This document shows, in pieces, positions 1-8,764 of a DNA stretch of 64,000 nucleotides. Source of the DNA: Salipiger sp. H15. GTDB taxonomy: Bacteria > Pseudomonadota > Alphaproteobacteria > Rhodobacterales > Rhodobacteraceae. The notes under the pieces are model-generated. The model was not told the origin of the DNA, did no database searches, and worked only from the letters and a program-made list of their open reading frames with translations. Location: positions 1,718,001-1,782,000 of the forward strand of contig NZ_CP123384.1 of NCBI RefSeq assembly GCF_040409955.1. The letters run 5' to 3'. The translations under genes were made by a program, and so were the position numbers. Position 1 is the stretch's first letter; every line of letters begins with the position of its first letter.

Positions 1-392
1 GTGCCGAGCCAGACGTCGTGGCCGATCTCGATGCCGCGCGGGTCGGGCTGGGCATCGTGCATGGCGTCGGGGTCGAAGGCGGTGAACGGGTAGGTGGTCA
101 GCCCGGTCATCGCGTGGTTCGCCGAGCCGCCGATGAAGCGCACGCCGTGGGCGATCTGGCAGAACCTGCCGATCACCAGCCGGTCGCGCGAGAAGGGGAA
201 GAGATAGGGGGCGAGCCGCGCGATCCAGCCGCCCGGCGGCGGCGGGTCGAAGTCCGAGGCATAGGTGTAGGCGCCGATCTCGGCCTGCGGATGGTCCGCG
301 ACCACGGCAAGGTGGACGGTGCCCGCGTGGGGCGTGCCATCCGGCAGGATGATGGGGTGAACGGCATCCGCCGGGGGAAGGGCAAAGGGCAT
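1..392 (-). CDS. CatB/Vat-type hexapeptide O-acetyltransferase (C-terminus outside window)
   Basis: The frame opens at ATG 392 and runs off the left edge, giving about 130 codons with no stop, so the C-terminal part is missing. The residues fit the xenobiotic acetyltransferase (CatB/VatD) branch of the left-handed beta-helix enzymes, which move an acetyl group from acetyl-CoA to a hydroxyl. Visible signs are hexapeptide turns such as IGRFCQIAHGVRFIGG, the loop NHAMTGLTTYPF whose His aligns with the catalytic His of Vat enzymes, and the helix restart IEIGHDVWLG. A GGAGG ribosome site (398-402) lies 5 nt before the ATG. The substrate cannot be told; family members act on antibiotics or on cell-surface sugars. 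Confidence 0.8.
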   Translation of the reverse strand, partial: MPFALPPADAVHPIILPDGTPHAGTVHLAVVADHPQAEIGAYTYASDFDPPPPGGWIARLAPYLFPFSRDRLVIGRFCQIAHGVRFIGGSANHAMTGLTTYPFTAFDPDAMHDAQPDPRGIEIGHDVWLG

Positions 393-497
393 GGGAGCCT
401 CCTTTCGAAACGCGTGTGACTGGGTTTCAAAGGTGCTGGTCCATGGCGCCCTCCCTCGGTGGATGGCTCAATTATAGGGCAGGGCGCGCCGGGGCAA

Positions 498-521
498 AGG
501 CGGGCGGGCGGAAACCCGCCT
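498..521 (-). terminator. Possible terminator hairpin of the flavin reductase gene
   Basis: AGGCGGG (498-504) pairs with CCCGCCT (515-521), overlapping the stop codon of the flavin reductase gene. Read on the minus strand the stem is followed by only three T residues, so termination strength is doubtful. Confidence 0.35.
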
Positions 522-1123
522 CACTCGCCCGGGCGCTTGAGCGAGAAGACCTCGCGGATCACCGAGTAGTCGCGGTAGCCGAGCCGGGTGAGCGGCTGGA
601 ATTTCGTCACGTCGAACCGCCCGTCGACAAGGCAGTCGTCGCGCATGTGCACGCCGGTCACCTCGCCGAAGACCGCGAAATTGGCCTCGCCCTCGAGCCT
701 GACGATCTGCGTCACCCGGCATTCCAGCGAGGCGGGGGCATTGGCGACGCGCGGGCAGTCGATGGTCTGGCACTGGGCCTTGTCGATGCCGGCCAGCGCG
801 AACTCGTCCTCGCCCGCGGGCCAGGGGCCCGAGCTGAGGTTCATCACGTCGCGCGCCGCATATTCGACGATGTTGACGCAGAAGACGCCGCTCTCGCGGA
901 TCTGCGCCACGCTGTCCTTGGTGCCGTCGCGATCCTCCTTGGCCGAGGTCGAGGCGAACATCACCTGCGGCGGCACATAGGCCACGGCGTTGAAGAAGGA
1001 GTAGGGGGCGAGGTTGTCGCCAAGGCTGCCACGGGTCGAGATCCAGCCGATGGGGCGGGGCGTCACGATGGCGTTGAACGGGTTGTGCGGCAGTCCGTGG
1101 CCGTCTTCCGGGCGATAGAACAT
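521..1123 (-). CDS. Flavin reductase family protein (FMN-binding split barrel)
   Basis: A 200-residue protein of the flavin reductase-like / DIM6-NTAB family, which binds FMN in a split beta-barrel. Residues around 17-32 (NAIVTPRPIGWISTRG) and the following NLAPYSFFNAVAYVPP segment are the usual flavin-contact region, and KDSVAQIRESGVFCVNIV is the conserved helix-strand of the family. The length is typical. It could be the reductase partner of a two-component monooxygenase, but no monooxygenase gene is adjacent. It is read divergently from the GNAT gene, whose longest possible start would overlap its ATG. Confidence 0.85.
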   Translation of the reverse strand: MFYRPEDGHGLPHNPFNAIVTPRPIGWISTRGSLGDNLAPYSFFNAVAYVPPQVMFASTSAKEDRDGTKDSVAQIRESGVFCVNIVEYAARDVMNLSSGPWPAGEDEFALAGIDKAQCQTIDCPRVANAPASLECRVTQIVRLEGEANFAVFGEVTGVHMRDDCLVDGRFDVTKFQPLTRLGYRDYSVIREVFSLKRPGE

Positions 1124-1160
1124 GCCAGTCCTCTCAGCTGTTTGCGCGTGTGTCGGACCC

Positions 1161-1691
1161 GTGATAGGGCGGATTCGTCCGAAACGCCACGGGGAGAGCC
1201 CGCCTCTGTACAGTCTGTCTCAGGAACGCCCGGACGATCTCTGGGAGGTCGAGGCCCTTTACGACCTGTGCTTCGCACCGGGTCGGACGCTGCTGTCGTC
1301 CTACCGCCTGCGCGACGGCGTGCCGCCGGTGGCCGAGCTGTGCCGCGTCGCCAAGGACGAGGCCGGCACGATCGGCGGGGCGATCCGCTACTGGCCGGTG
1401 CGCATTGGCCCTGCGCAGGCGCTGCTGCTGGGGCCGGTCGCGGTGCACCCGACGGCGCAGGGCGAGGGGCTGGGGGCCGCGCTGATCCGCGACACGCTGG
1501 AACGGGCACGGGCGCTGGAATGGGGCCGGGTGCTGCTGGTCGGCGACGAGCCCTATTACCGCCGCTTCGGGTTCACCAAGATCGAGGGGGTCACCATGCC
1601 CCCGCCGACCAACCCCGACCGGGTGCTGGCGCTCGAGCTGCGCCCCGGCGCCTGGGCCGGGGTGACCGGCGAGGTCATGCGCAAAGCTTGA
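1161..1691 (+). CDS. GNAT family N-acetyltransferase
   Basis: A GNAT acyl-CoA N-acyltransferase of about 176 residues. The acetyl-CoA binding stretch is LLLGPVAVHPTAQGEGLGAA, matching the motif A pattern (V-x-P-x-x-Q-G-x-G-x-A), followed by the C-terminal strand YYRRFGF typical of the YhbS-like group. The start is not settled: an in-frame ATG at 1122 would overlap the divergent flavin reductase ATG, so the in-frame GTG at 1161 is preferred, but neither has a clear ribosome site; a GGGGAG about 30 nt further down hints at a still later start. Substrate unknown. Confidence 0.75.
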   Translation: MIGRIRPKRHGESPPLYSLSQERPDDLWEVEALYDLCFAPGRTLLSSYRLRDGVPPVAELCRVAKDEAGTIGGAIRYWPVRIGPAQALLLGPVAVHPTAQGEGLGAALIRDTLERARALEWGRVLLVGDEPYYRRFGFTKIEGVTMPPPTNPDRVLALELRPGAWAGVTGEVMRKA

Positions 1692-1740
1692 AATCCGCCG
1701 TTGCGGGCCGATCTTCTATGGAAGACCGTAGGAGGCGCCC

Positions 1741-2505
1741 ATGACCGCACCCGTCACCGGAACGCAGCTCGTTCCCCTCAGCATCGACGCGGAGATCGCC
1801 GCGCTTGCCCGCCGTCACCGCGCCGCGGGCGGGGTCGGGCTGCAGGTGCTCAACATCATCGGAGGCAAGGCCGAGAACCTGCTCGAGCGCCTGCCGGACA
1901 AGGTGAAGGAACGGCTCGAAGGCAGCACGGCCAAGGCGCTGGAGCTGGCGTTCAAGGCCGCGTCGGGCTCGCGCCGGGCGGTGCCCGACCAGAAGGGCTG
2001 GCTCAACACCGCGCTCGCCACCGCCATGGGCGCGGCGGGCGGGGCCGGGGGGCTGCCGACGGCGCTGGCCGAGCTGCCGGTGACGGTGACCGTGCTGCTG
2101 CGTGCGATCCAGGGCATCGCCGCGGAATACGGCTTTGACCCCGCGACGCCCGAGATCGGCCGCGAGTGCCTCAGCGTCTTCGCCTCGGCCGGGCCGCTGT
2201 CGCAGGACGACGGGGCGGAGCTCGGCTTTCTCGCCACGCGCGTCACGCTGACCGGGGCGACGGTGCACGGGCTGATCGGCAAGATCGCGCCGCGGCTCGC
2301 GACGGCGCTGGGGCAGAAACTGGCGGCGCAGACTGTGCCGATCCTCGGCGCGGCGGCGGGGGCGGCGACGAACTACGCCTACACCAGCTACTACCAGCAG
2401 ATGGCGCACGTGCATTTCGGCCTGCTGCGCCTGTCGGAGCAGAGCGGCCGGCCGCGCGCCGAACTGGTCGCGGCGCTGCAGAAGAAGCTGGAACTTCGCG
2501 GTTAA
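1741..2505 (+). CDS. EcsC family protein
   Basis: A 254-residue protein of the EcsC family, named after a membrane-associated protein of unknown biochemical role in Bacillus. Family features seen here are the long amphipathic helices around LALKA-type repeats, the glycine/alanine-rich segment ATAMGAAGGAGGLPTALAELPVTVTVLLRAIQ (about residues 95-125), and the C-terminal IPGxGAA-like region (TVPILGAAAGAATNYAYTSYY). AGGAGG sits 7 nt before the ATG. It follows the GNAT gene by 49 nt and may be co-transcribed with it. The function is unknown. Confidence 0.8.
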   Translation: MTAPVTGTQLVPLSIDAEIAALARRHRAAGGVGLQVLNIIGGKAENLLERLPDKVKERLEGSTAKALELAFKAASGSRRAVPDQKGWLNTALATAMGAAGGAGGLPTALAELPVTVTVLLRAIQGIAAEYGFDPATPEIGRECLSVFASAGPLSQDDGAELGFLATRVTLTGATVHGLIGKIAPRLATALGQKLAAQTVPILGAAAGAATNYAYTSYYQQMAHVHFGLLRLSEQSGRPRAELVAALQKKLELRG

Positions 2506-2566
2506 CCGCTTCGCAAGGTTAATGCCCTAGGACAGCCCCGGGGCGCGGTGAAACCCGCGCCGCCGC

Positions 2567-2587
2567 ACCCGCGCAGAAGGCGCGGGT
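2567..2587 (+). terminator. Hairpin after the EcsC gene
   Basis: ACCCGCGC (2567-2574) and GCGCGGGT (2580-2587) form a perfect 8-bp stem with a 5-nt loop, 62 nt after the EcsC stop. No T tract follows, so it is at best a weak terminator or an RNA-stabilising stem. Confidence 0.35.
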
Positions 2588-2631
2588 CGTGTCCCGTGTC
2601 AGAAGGCCGGCGATGCGCGCAGGAAGATTGT

Positions 2632-2665
2632 CGCCCGGGGCGTCGGCGAACCGATGCGCCGGGCG
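2632..2665 (-). terminator. Long stem-loop downstream of ptsP
   Basis: CGCCCGG (2632-2638) pairs with CCGGGCG (2659-2665), and inside it GCGTCGG pairs with CCGATGC with one G-U pair, giving about 14 pairs and a TTCG loop on the minus strand. It lies 13 nt past the ptsP stop. There is no T tract, so this is a candidate terminator or 3'-end stabiliser only. Confidence 0.35.
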
Positions 2666-2677
2666 AGGCTCAATCCT

Positions 2678-4927
2678 TCAGCCCTGCCAGCGCATGTATT
2701 CCATGACCGCCCCGCGCACCGACTGCTCGCCGCGCTCGCGCGCGTCGCAGATCACGTCGTAGAGCGCATCGAGGTCGGTGCGCATGATCAGGCTCTTGAC
2801 CGGCCCGATCGAGGCCGGGCGCATCGACAGCCGGTGCAGGCCGATGGCGGCGAGGCAGATCGCCTCGATTGGCCGGCCCGCATCCTCGCCGCAGAAGCTG
2901 AGCGGCGTGCCGGTGGCCGAGCAGCGCTGCACGATCTGCTCGAGGAAGGTCAGGAAGCTGACGTTGAGCGTATCGTAGCGCCGCCGCACCCGCTCGTTCT
3001 CGCGGTCGGCGGCGAAGAAGAACTGCTTGAGATCGTTGCCGCCGATCGAGACGAACTCGACCTCCTCGAAGAACTTGTTCGAAGCATAGGCAAGGCTCGG
3101 CGTCTCGAGCATGGTGCCGACCGAGATCTTCTCGGGGACCACGTGGCCGAGTTTGCGCTCGGTGGCCACGGCCTTGTCGACCTCGGCCCGCGCGGCGCGG
3201 AACTCTTCCCACTGCGCGACGAAGGGGAACATCAGCGTCAGCGGCCGCCCCTCGGAGGCGCGCAGCAGCGCCTGCAGCTGCATGCGCATGACGCCGGGCC
3301 GGTCGAGACCGACGCGGATCGCCCGCCAGCCGAGCGCCGGGTTGGGCTCGTCGGTGGGCTTCATGTAGGGCAGCACCTTGTCCGAGCCGATGTCGAGCGT
3401 GCGGAAGATCACCGGCTTGTTGCCGGCGGCCTCGGCGGCCTCGATCACCCGCTTGTAGACCGCCACGAGATCGGTGCGCGAGGGCATCTTGTTGCGCACG
3501 AGGAACTGCAGCTCGGTGCGGAAGAGGCCCACGCCCTCGGCGCCGGAGCTTTCCAGCGAGGGCAGGTCGGCCAGCAGGCCCGCGTTCATGTAGAGGCTGA
3601 TGCGCTTGCCGCATTGCGAGATCGCGGGCTTCTGCCGGATCGAGGCGTAGCGCTCCTGCGCCTCGGCCTGCATGGCGATCTTGTCGCGGAAGGCGGTGAC
3701 CACGGTGTCGTCGGGGCGCAGGTGCACGATGCCCTGGTCGCCGTCGACCATGATGTGATCGCCGTTCAGCGCCTCGGTGGTGATGCGCGGCGCGTTGATC
3801 ACCAGCGGGATCGCCAGCGCGCGGGCGACGACGGCGGCGTGGCTGCCGACCGAGCCTTCCTCGAGCACGACGCCGCGCAGGCGGCGGCCGTATTCGAGCA
3901 GCTCGCCGGGGCCGATGTTGCGCGCCACCAGGATCGGATCGGTGGGCATCGAGGCGCCGGTGTCCTTGCCCTGGCCGGTGAGGATGCGCAGGAGCCGGTT
4001 CGACAGGTCGTCGAGATCGTGCAGCCGCTCGCGCAGATAGTTGTCGGTGACCTGGCTCATCCTGGCGCGGGCGGCGGACTGTTCCTTTTCCACCGCGGCC
4101 TCGGCGGAAAGCCCGCGCGAGATGTCCTCTTCCATCCGCCGCCGCCAGCCCTTCGAGTTGGCGAACATGCGATAGGCCTCGAGCACTTCGAGCTGCTCGG
4201 CGTCCTCGACCGCGCCGGCGAGCATCTCGTCGACGCTGACGCGCAGCTGGTCGATGGCGTCGCCGAGCCGCTCGCGCTCGCGCTCGGGGTCGTCGGCGAC
4301 GAGGTTGGTGACCATCACCCGCGGCTCGTGCAACCAGACATGGCCCTCGGTCGTGCCCTCCTGCCCGGTGCCGCCGCGCAGCATGGTGGGCTGGGTGTGC
4401 CGCGCCGAAAGCGCCGCCGTGTCGCCGACGAAGGCGCCGAGCTCGGTCATCTCGGCGAGCACCATGGCGACCACTTCCAGCGCGTAGACCTCGTCTGAGG
4501 TGAACTCGCGCTTCTGCTTGGTCTGCACCACGAGCACGCCCAGCGTCTCGCCGAGGCGCTGGATCGGCACGCCGAGGAAGCTGGAGTAAATCTCCTCGCC
4601 GGTCTCGGGCATGTAGCGGAAGCCGCGTTCGGTGGGCGCGTCGGCGGTGTTGACCACCTTGCCGCTGCGCGCGACCCGGCCGACGAGGCCCTCGCCCATG
4701 CGCATGCGGGTCTGGTGCACGGCCTCCTTCTTAAGGCCCTCGGTGGCGCAGAGCTCGAGCGTCTCCTCGTCGCGGAAGAGATAGATCGAGCACACCTCCG
4801 AACCCATGGAGTCGGCCGTCAGATGCGTGATCTTGTCGAGGCGCGCCTGCCCGGCAGCATCCTCGGCCATGGTGTCCCGCAGCCGCCCCAGCAGCTTGCG
4901 GCTTTCGCTTTCCGTGCCATCCGGCAT
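2678..4927 (-). CDS. ptsP: Phosphoenolpyruvate-protein phosphotransferase PtsP (EI-Ntr)
   Basis: First enzyme of the nitrogen phosphotransferase relay: it takes phosphate from PEP and passes it to NPr and then to EIIA-Ntr. The 749 residues show an N-terminal GAF domain (about 20-165, with SEVCSIYLFRDEE), the PEP-utiliser N-domain (about 190-320), the swivelling phosphohistidine domain with the active-site GSVGSHAA motif (His363), and the PEP-binding TIM barrel (about 430-720) ending in the conserved Cys motif GTPLSFCGEDAG. The length matches alphaproteobacterial PtsP. It lies 288 nt downstream of lysC in the same direction, but a strong terminator separates the two, so it probably has its own promoter. 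Confidence 0.96.
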   Translation of the reverse strand: MPDGTESESRKLLGRLRDTMAEDAAGQARLDKITHLTADSMGSEVCSIYLFRDEETLELCATEGLKKEAVHQTRMRMGEGLVGRVARSGKVVNTADAPTERGFRYMPETGEEIYSSFLGVPIQRLGETLGVLVVQTKQKREFTSDEVYALEVVAMVLAEMTELGAFVGDTAALSARHTQPTMLRGGTGQEGTTEGHVWLHEPRVMVTNLVADDPERERERLGDAIDQLRVSVDEMLAGAVEDAEQLEVLEAYRMFANSKGWRRRMEEDISRGLSAEAAVEKEQSAARARMSQVTDNYLRERLHDLDDLSNRLLRILTGQGKDTGASMPTDPILVARNIGPGELLEYGRRLRGVVLEEGSVGSHAAVVARALAIPLVINAPRITTEALNGDHIMVDGDQGIVHLRPDDTVVTAFRDKIAMQAEAQERYASIRQKPAISQCGKRISLYMNAGLLADLPSLESSGAEGVGLFRTELQFLVRNKMPSRTDLVAVYKRVIEAAEAAGNKPVIFRTLDIGSDKVLPYMKPTDEPNPALGWRAIRVGLDRPGVMRMQLQALLRASEGRPLTLMFPFVAQWEEFRAARAEVDKAVATERKLGHVVPEKISVGTMLETPSLAYASNKFFEEVEFVSIGGNDLKQFFFAADRENERVRRRYDTLNVSFLTFLEQIVQRCSATGTPLSFCGEDAGRPIEAICLAAIGLHRLSMRPASIGPVKSLIMRTDLDALYDVICDARERGEQSVRGAVMEYMRWQG

Positions 4928-5123
4928 AGTGTGCTCGACTTCATCCGTTCCGGTCTCCCGATCAGCTATATGCGGTTTGCTCCGAGAAAGGAAACGGCAT
5001 CAAATACACCGGTCGCAATCCTGTGTCCCTACCGGGACTCTGCCGGGGGATTGCGCTTCTTTTCTGGTCTCATTTCCGCGGGATGCTCGTCCGCCGGAGG
5101 TGTGGAATAGCCAATCCGGAATG

Positions 5124-5160
5124 CGAATAAAGAAAAACGGCGCCGAAATGAACGGCGCCG
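5124..5160 (-). terminator. Rho-independent terminator of lysC
   Basis: CGGCGCCG (5138-5145) and CGGCGCCG (5153-5160) form a perfect 8-bp stem with a 7-nt loop. On the minus strand it is followed by TTTTTCTTTATT. It begins 56 nt after the lysC stop. Confidence 0.88.
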
Positions 5161-5215
5161 CAATTCGTGATGCTGCTGAGAGCGCGCCGGTAATCGGGCC
5201 GCGCGCGGAAAGGTC

Positions 5216-6475
5216 TCAGACCGGCTTTTCGAGCTCGAAGGCGTCGTGCAGGGCCTGGACCGCAAGCTCCATGTACTTGCGCTCGATCAGCACGGAAATC
5301 TTGATCTCGGAGGTGGTGATCACCTGGATGTTGATGTTCTCGTCCGAGAGGATCTTGAACATCTTGGCCGCGACGCCGGCCGCCGACCGCATGCCGATGC
5401 CGACGACGGAAACCTTGGCGACCTCGGTCTCGGTCTCGAGCTTGTCGAAGGTCAGCGTGCCCGCCGCCTGCGCGTCGGCCAGCGCCTTCTCGGCGCGCTT
5501 CACCTGGTTGACCGGGCAGGAGAAAGTCATGTCGGTGACGCCACCTTCATGGTCCTTGTAGTTCAGCTCGGACACGTTCTGCACGATCATGTCGACGTTC
5601 ACGCCCGCATCGGCCAGCGTGCCGAAGATGGCCGCGGCGATGCCCGGACGGTCGGCGATGGTGACGAGGGTCATCTTGGCCTCGTCGCGCGAGAAGGCCA
5701 CACCGGCCACAACTTTCGATTCCATGATATCCTCCTCGTCGCAAACGAGCGTGCCTGCCTCGTCGGACTGTTCCTCGAAGCTGGAGAGCACCCGCAGCTT
5801 CACCTTGTAGCGCATTGCAAGTTCGACCGAGCGGGTCTGCAGCACCTTGGCGCCGAGCGACGCGAGTTCCAGCATTTCCTCGAATGAGATGCGGTCGAGC
5901 TTGCGGGCCTTCTCGCAGACGCGCGGGTCGGTGGTGTAGACGCCGTCGACGTCGGTGTAGATGTCGCAGCGCTCGGCATCGAAGGCGGCGGCGAAGGCGA
6001 CGGCGGTGGTGTCCGAGCCGCCACGGCCCAGCGTGGTGATGCGGCCCTCGGGGCTGATGCCCTGGAAGCCGGCGACCACGGCCACCTTCATGCCCTCACC
6101 GAACTTGCGGTTGATGTTCTCGGACGGGATCTCCTCGATGCGCGCGGAGCTGTGCGCCGAGGTGGTGATCAGCGGCACCTGCCAGCCCTGCCAGCTGCGG
6201 GCGGGGATGTCCATTTCCTGCAGGGTCAGCGCCATCAGGCCGGCGGTCACGTTCTCGCCCGAGGACACGACGGCGTCATACTCGCGCGCGTCGAACAGCG
6301 GCGAAGTCTCCTCGACGTAGCCGACGAGCTTGTTGGTCTCGCCCGACATGGCCGAGACGATGACGATCACGTCGTAGCCCTTGGCCACCTCGACGCCGAC
6401 GCGTTTGGCAGCCCGGCGAATCCGGTCCAGCGTGGCGACGGATGTGCCGCCGAATTTCATCACGAGAACGGGCAT
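5216..6475 (-). CDS. lysC: Aspartate kinase
   Basis: Phosphorylates L-aspartate with ATP, the first step toward lysine, methionine and threonine. The 419 residues start [13 protein letters not shown], the amino-acid kinase signature, continue with the AAK fold ([29 protein letters not shown]) and end in two ACT domains (about 265-405), where lysine or threonine feedback usually acts. A GGGAGG ribosome site lies 6 nt before ATG 6475. Its length fits the monofunctional class of alpha plus beta overlapping aspartokinases. Confidence 0.97.
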   Translation of the reverse strand: MPVLVMKFGGTSVATLDRIRRAAKRVGVEVAKGYDVIVIVSAMSGETNKLVGYVEETSPLFDAREYDAVVSSGENVTAGLMALTLQEMDIPARSWQGWQVPLITTSAHSSARIEEIPSENINRKFGEGMKVAVVAGFQGISPEGRITTLGRGGSDTTAVAFAAAFDAERCDIYTDVDGVYTTDPRVCEKARKLDRISFEEMLELASLGAKVLQTRSVELAMRYKVKLRVLSSFEEQSDEAGTLVCDEEDIMESKVVAGVAFSRDEAKMTLVTIADRPGIAAAIFGTLADAGVNVDMIVQNVSELNYKDHEGGVTDMTFSCPVNQVKRAEKALADAQAAGTLTFDKLETETEVAKVSVVGIGMRSAAGVAAKMFKILSDENINIQVITTSEIKISVLIERKYMELAVQALHDAFELEKPV

Positions 6476-6586
6476 GGCGCCTCCCCGGGTGTCCTTTGAA
6501 TCAGCGGTCCTTTACGCGGGGGGGCGGGGCTGCGCAAGGGGATTGCACGGCCGCCGCGAGCGATCGCTGCGTGAGGGGTAGGGTCC

Positions 6587-6611
6587 GTGAGTATTTTCGG
6601 AAAGATGAAAG
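6587..6611 (+). repeat. Dispersed intergenic repeat, copy A (tail part only)
   Basis: GTGAGTATTTTCGGAAAGATGAAAG-like sequence matches the tail of the repeat family described in the findings (CCCCGGGAGTATTTGGAAAGA consensus). The GAGGGGCGCTGCCCC head is missing here. It lies between lysC and the NTF2-like gene. Confidence 0.6.
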
Positions 6612-6654
6612 CGCCCGCAGTTCCGGGATGTTCGGGGACGGGGCGCGGCGGGGC

Positions 6655-7125
6655 TCAGCGACCGCGGTAGTCGGCGGGCGAAAGCCCGTCCTGCGCGACG
6701 AAGGTTTCCTGCCCCGGCACGACCTCGGTGTTCTGCGCGGCGACCGCTTGCCAGCCCTCGGCGCGGCGCTCGAGCACGAAGATGAGGATGGTCTGGCGCG
6801 GCCCGGCCGCGGTGCCGTCGGGCGCGCGCTGGCCGGTCATGTGGAAGCGGCAACGCACCACGGCATGGTCGGTGCCCAGCATTCGAACGGCGATGCGCCC
6901 GGGGCGCAGCGTGGTCGCGGCGAAGAAGCTCTTCAGCGCGTAGTCGTGCGGGCGGGCGATGGCCTCGCGCCCGGTCCACCAGAGGCCGGTCACGTTGACG
7001 AACTCGGCGTCCTCGGCGAAGAGCGCGGCGATGGCCGCACCCTCGCGCGTGGCCCAGGCGCGGGCAAAGGCGGCGGGGAAATCCCCGGGCCGCCGCGGCA
7101 GGTCAGTAACGGTGGGGCCGGCCAT
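6655..7125 (-). CDS. SgcJ/EcaC-like NTF2-fold (SnoaL-like) protein
   Basis: A 156-residue protein with the cone-shaped NTF2 fold used by SnoaL, ketosteroid isomerase and SgcJ/EcaC-type proteins. The helix AAFARAWATREGAAIAALFAEDAEFVNVTGLWWTGREAI is the typical start of this fold, and the strand block RCRFHMTGQ followed by ILIFVLERRAEGW is the usual end. The 3' end of the upstream SDR gene overlaps its start by 23 nt, so the two are almost certainly translated together, suggesting a shared small-molecule conversion. Whether it is an enzyme or a binding protein cannot be told. Confidence 0.78.
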   Translation of the reverse strand: MAGPTVTDLPRRPGDFPAAFARAWATREGAAIAALFAEDAEFVNVTGLWWTGREAIARPHDYALKSFFAATTLRPGRIAVRMLGTDHAVVRCRFHMTGQRAPDGTAAGPRQTILIFVLERRAEGWQAVAAQNTEVVPGQETFVAQDGLSPADYRGR

Positions 7126-7747
7126 CCCAGGTCTCGAAACGGCCGGTGGACTCGAGGCTCAGCGCCTCGAGCCGGTCGGCGAGCCCCTCGGCGGATTGCC
7201 GGGGCGTCAGTTCCGCCGCCGCGCCGCCCATATCGGTCGAGACCCAGCCGGGGTGGTAGATGCCGACCGCGATGCCGCGCGACCTGAGCCCGGCGGCGAG
7301 GTTGCTGCCGAGGTTCAGCACCGCCGCCTTGGAGGCGCGGTAGATCAGCGCGTTGCCGCTGGCGAGCGCGTTCGAGCCCATCTGCGACGAGATGATCATG
7401 ATCTTCGGCTGCGCCGCGCGTTCGAGCAGCGGCAGCATGGCCTGCACGGTGAGGAAGGTGCCGGTGACGTTGACCGCGAAGGTTTCGGCCCACATCTCGG
7501 CCGAGTAGCCGGTGTCGATCTGCTCGGGCCGGTCGAGGAAGACGCCGGCGTTGCAGACCAGCGCGTCGAGCGCCATGTCGCCGAGCGAGGCCGCGAGCGC
7601 GCGCGGCCCGGCGGGATCGGTCACGTCGAGCGGCAGCAGGCCCGGGGTGTCGCGGGCGGTGCCGAGCACCTCGTGTCCGCGGGCGCGCAGGGTCTCAGAG
7701 AGCGCCGCGCCGATTCCGCGGTTGGCGCCGGTGATCAGCAGGGGCAT
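7103..7747 (-). CDS. SDR family NAD(P)-dependent oxidoreductase
   Basis: A classical short-chain dehydrogenase of 214 residues. The Rossmann motif TGANRGIG is at residues 6-13, the NAG segment (LVCNAG) follows, and the active site is the Ser of IISSQMG with the Tyr and Lys of YRASKAA. The start is set at ATG 7747 because the preceding GAAGG is well placed and the protein then begins directly with the nucleotide-binding strand; an upstream in-frame extension would add 21 residues foreign to the family. Part of a two-gene unit with the NTF2-like gene. Substrate unknown. Confidence 0.88.
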   Translation of the reverse strand: MPLLITGANRGIGAALSETLRARGHEVLGTARDTPGLLPLDVTDPAGPRALAASLGDMALDALVCNAGVFLDRPEQIDTGYSAEMWAETFAVNVTGTFLTVQAMLPLLERAAQPKIMIISSQMGSNALASGNALIYRASKAAVLNLGSNLAAGLRSRGIAVGIYHPGWVSTDMGGAAAELTPRQSAEGLADRLEALSLESTGRFETWDGRPHRY

Positions 7748-7757
7748 GGGCAGGCCT

Positions 7758-8201
7758 TCAGTTGGATTTCCGGGTGGGCAGGAAGGGCAGGGGCGCGACG
7801 GGCACGCCATCCTCGATCAGCGCCTTGGCCTCGTCGCCGCGGGTCTCGCCCCAGATCGGCCGGTGCGGGGTGTCGCCGCTGTGCATGGCGCGCGCCTCGC
7901 GGGCGAAGTCGCGGCCGACATAGTCCGAGGTCTTCTCGACGTGCTCGCGCAGGGCGCGCAGGGCCTGTTCCGCCTCGGAAGAAGGTTCGGAGAGGTTCGG
8001 CTTCTGCGGCGCGGGGGTCTGCTCGGGGCGGGCCGCGCCGCTGTTCACGCGCGGCGCCATGGGCACCTTCTCGACCTTGGACGAGCCGCAGACGGCACAG
8101 GCCACCATGCCCGCCGACTGTAGCTTGTCGAAGGCGCTGGCCGACTGGAACCAGCTGTCGAAGCGGTGGTCTTCCGCGCATTTGAGAGAGTACTGGATCA
8201 T
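7758..8201 (-). CDS. DUF1178 family protein with zinc-ribbon-like N-terminus
   Basis: A 147-residue DUF1178 protein, found widely in alpha- and betaproteobacteria with no known role. The N-terminal motif MIQYSLKCAEDHRFDSWF and the later VACAVCGSS supply Cys8, Cys35 and Cys38, resembling a small zinc ribbon (the fourth ligand could be His11). The C-terminal half is charged and ends in the conserved RGDEAKALIEDGVPVAPLP motif. It precedes the SDR gene by 10 nt in the same direction, so they are probably in one transcript. Confidence 0.88.
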   Translation of the reverse strand: MIQYSLKCAEDHRFDSWFQSASAFDKLQSAGMVACAVCGSSKVEKVPMAPRVNSGAARPEQTPAPQKPNLSEPSSEAEQALRALREHVEKTSDYVGRDFAREARAMHSGDTPHRPIWGETRGDEAKALIEDGVPVAPLPFLPTRKSN

Positions 8202-8261
8202 GCGGCTTTTCCGAAATGATCCCTTTTACCTAGTCAAATTCCCGGAGAGATCAAGCCGGGG

Positions 8262-8729
8262 TCAGTGGTGGCGCAGCGGCGGCCGGAAGTTCAGCAGCAG
8301 GTTCGCGAGCCCGGGCTGATCGACCAGTTCGGCCGCGCGTTTCGGACTGACCCAGCGCTGCTTGCGCTCGCCGCGCTCGGGGTAGCTCTTGTCCCGCGAC
8401 TCGACCTCGAGCGGATAGACCAGCGCCATGTGCGGGTGCGGCGAGTTGCGCTTCATGTAGACGAAGCCGCCGACGCAGGTTTCCTGTACGAGGCCGCGGA
8501 TGCCGGCCTCTTCCCAGGCCTCGCGCGCCGCCGACTTCGCCGGGCTCTGGCCTTCGACCGGCCACCCCTTGGGAAGCGTCCAGCGGCGGCTGCCGCGGCT
8601 GGTGATGAGCAGGACCTTCAATTTTCCGTCACGAATGCGAAAGCACAGCGCGGCATATTGCACGTGCGTGCGCCTCGGCAGTTGGCCAATTCGCGGTGCG
8701 CGGGGGGAAATTTCCGGCGATGCACTCAT
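8262..8729 (-). CDS. NUDIX hydrolase
   Basis: A 155-residue NUDIX domain protein, which hydrolyses a nucleoside diphosphate linked to another group. The Nudix box is GWPVEGQSPAKSAAREAWEEAG, followed by IRG, with the REAWEEAG metal-binding helix intact at about residues 68-75. The start SASPEISPRAPRIGQLPRR is like that of other alphaproteobacterial homologues. It sits 35 nt downstream of waaA in the same direction. Substrate not predictable; diphosphoinositol-polyphosphate-type NUDIX proteins look similar. Confidence 0.88.
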   Translation of the reverse strand: MSASPEISPRAPRIGQLPRRTHVQYAALCFRIRDGKLKVLLITSRGSRRWTLPKGWPVEGQSPAKSAAREAWEEAGIRGLVQETCVGGFVYMKRNSPHPHMALVYPLEVESRDKSYPERGERKQRWVSPKRAAELVDQPGLANLLLNFRPPLRHH

Positions 8730-8764
8730 CCTGTTGTCCTGCTCGTTTTGAGAGGATGGTGCGC

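Noticed and set aside
1122..1160. ATG 1122 as start of the GNAT gene
   Set aside because: It would overlap the start codon of the divergent flavin reductase gene and has no ribosome site.
2502..2524. CtrA site (TTAA pair) after the EcsC gene
   Set aside because: The two TTAA are separated by 13 nt instead of 7 and lie downstream of a gene, not at a promoter.
2654..4498. A 614-codon plus-strand frame opposite ptsP
   Set aside because: Its residues are a His/Asp/Arg-rich antisense shadow of ptsP with no domain, typical of GC-rich DNA.
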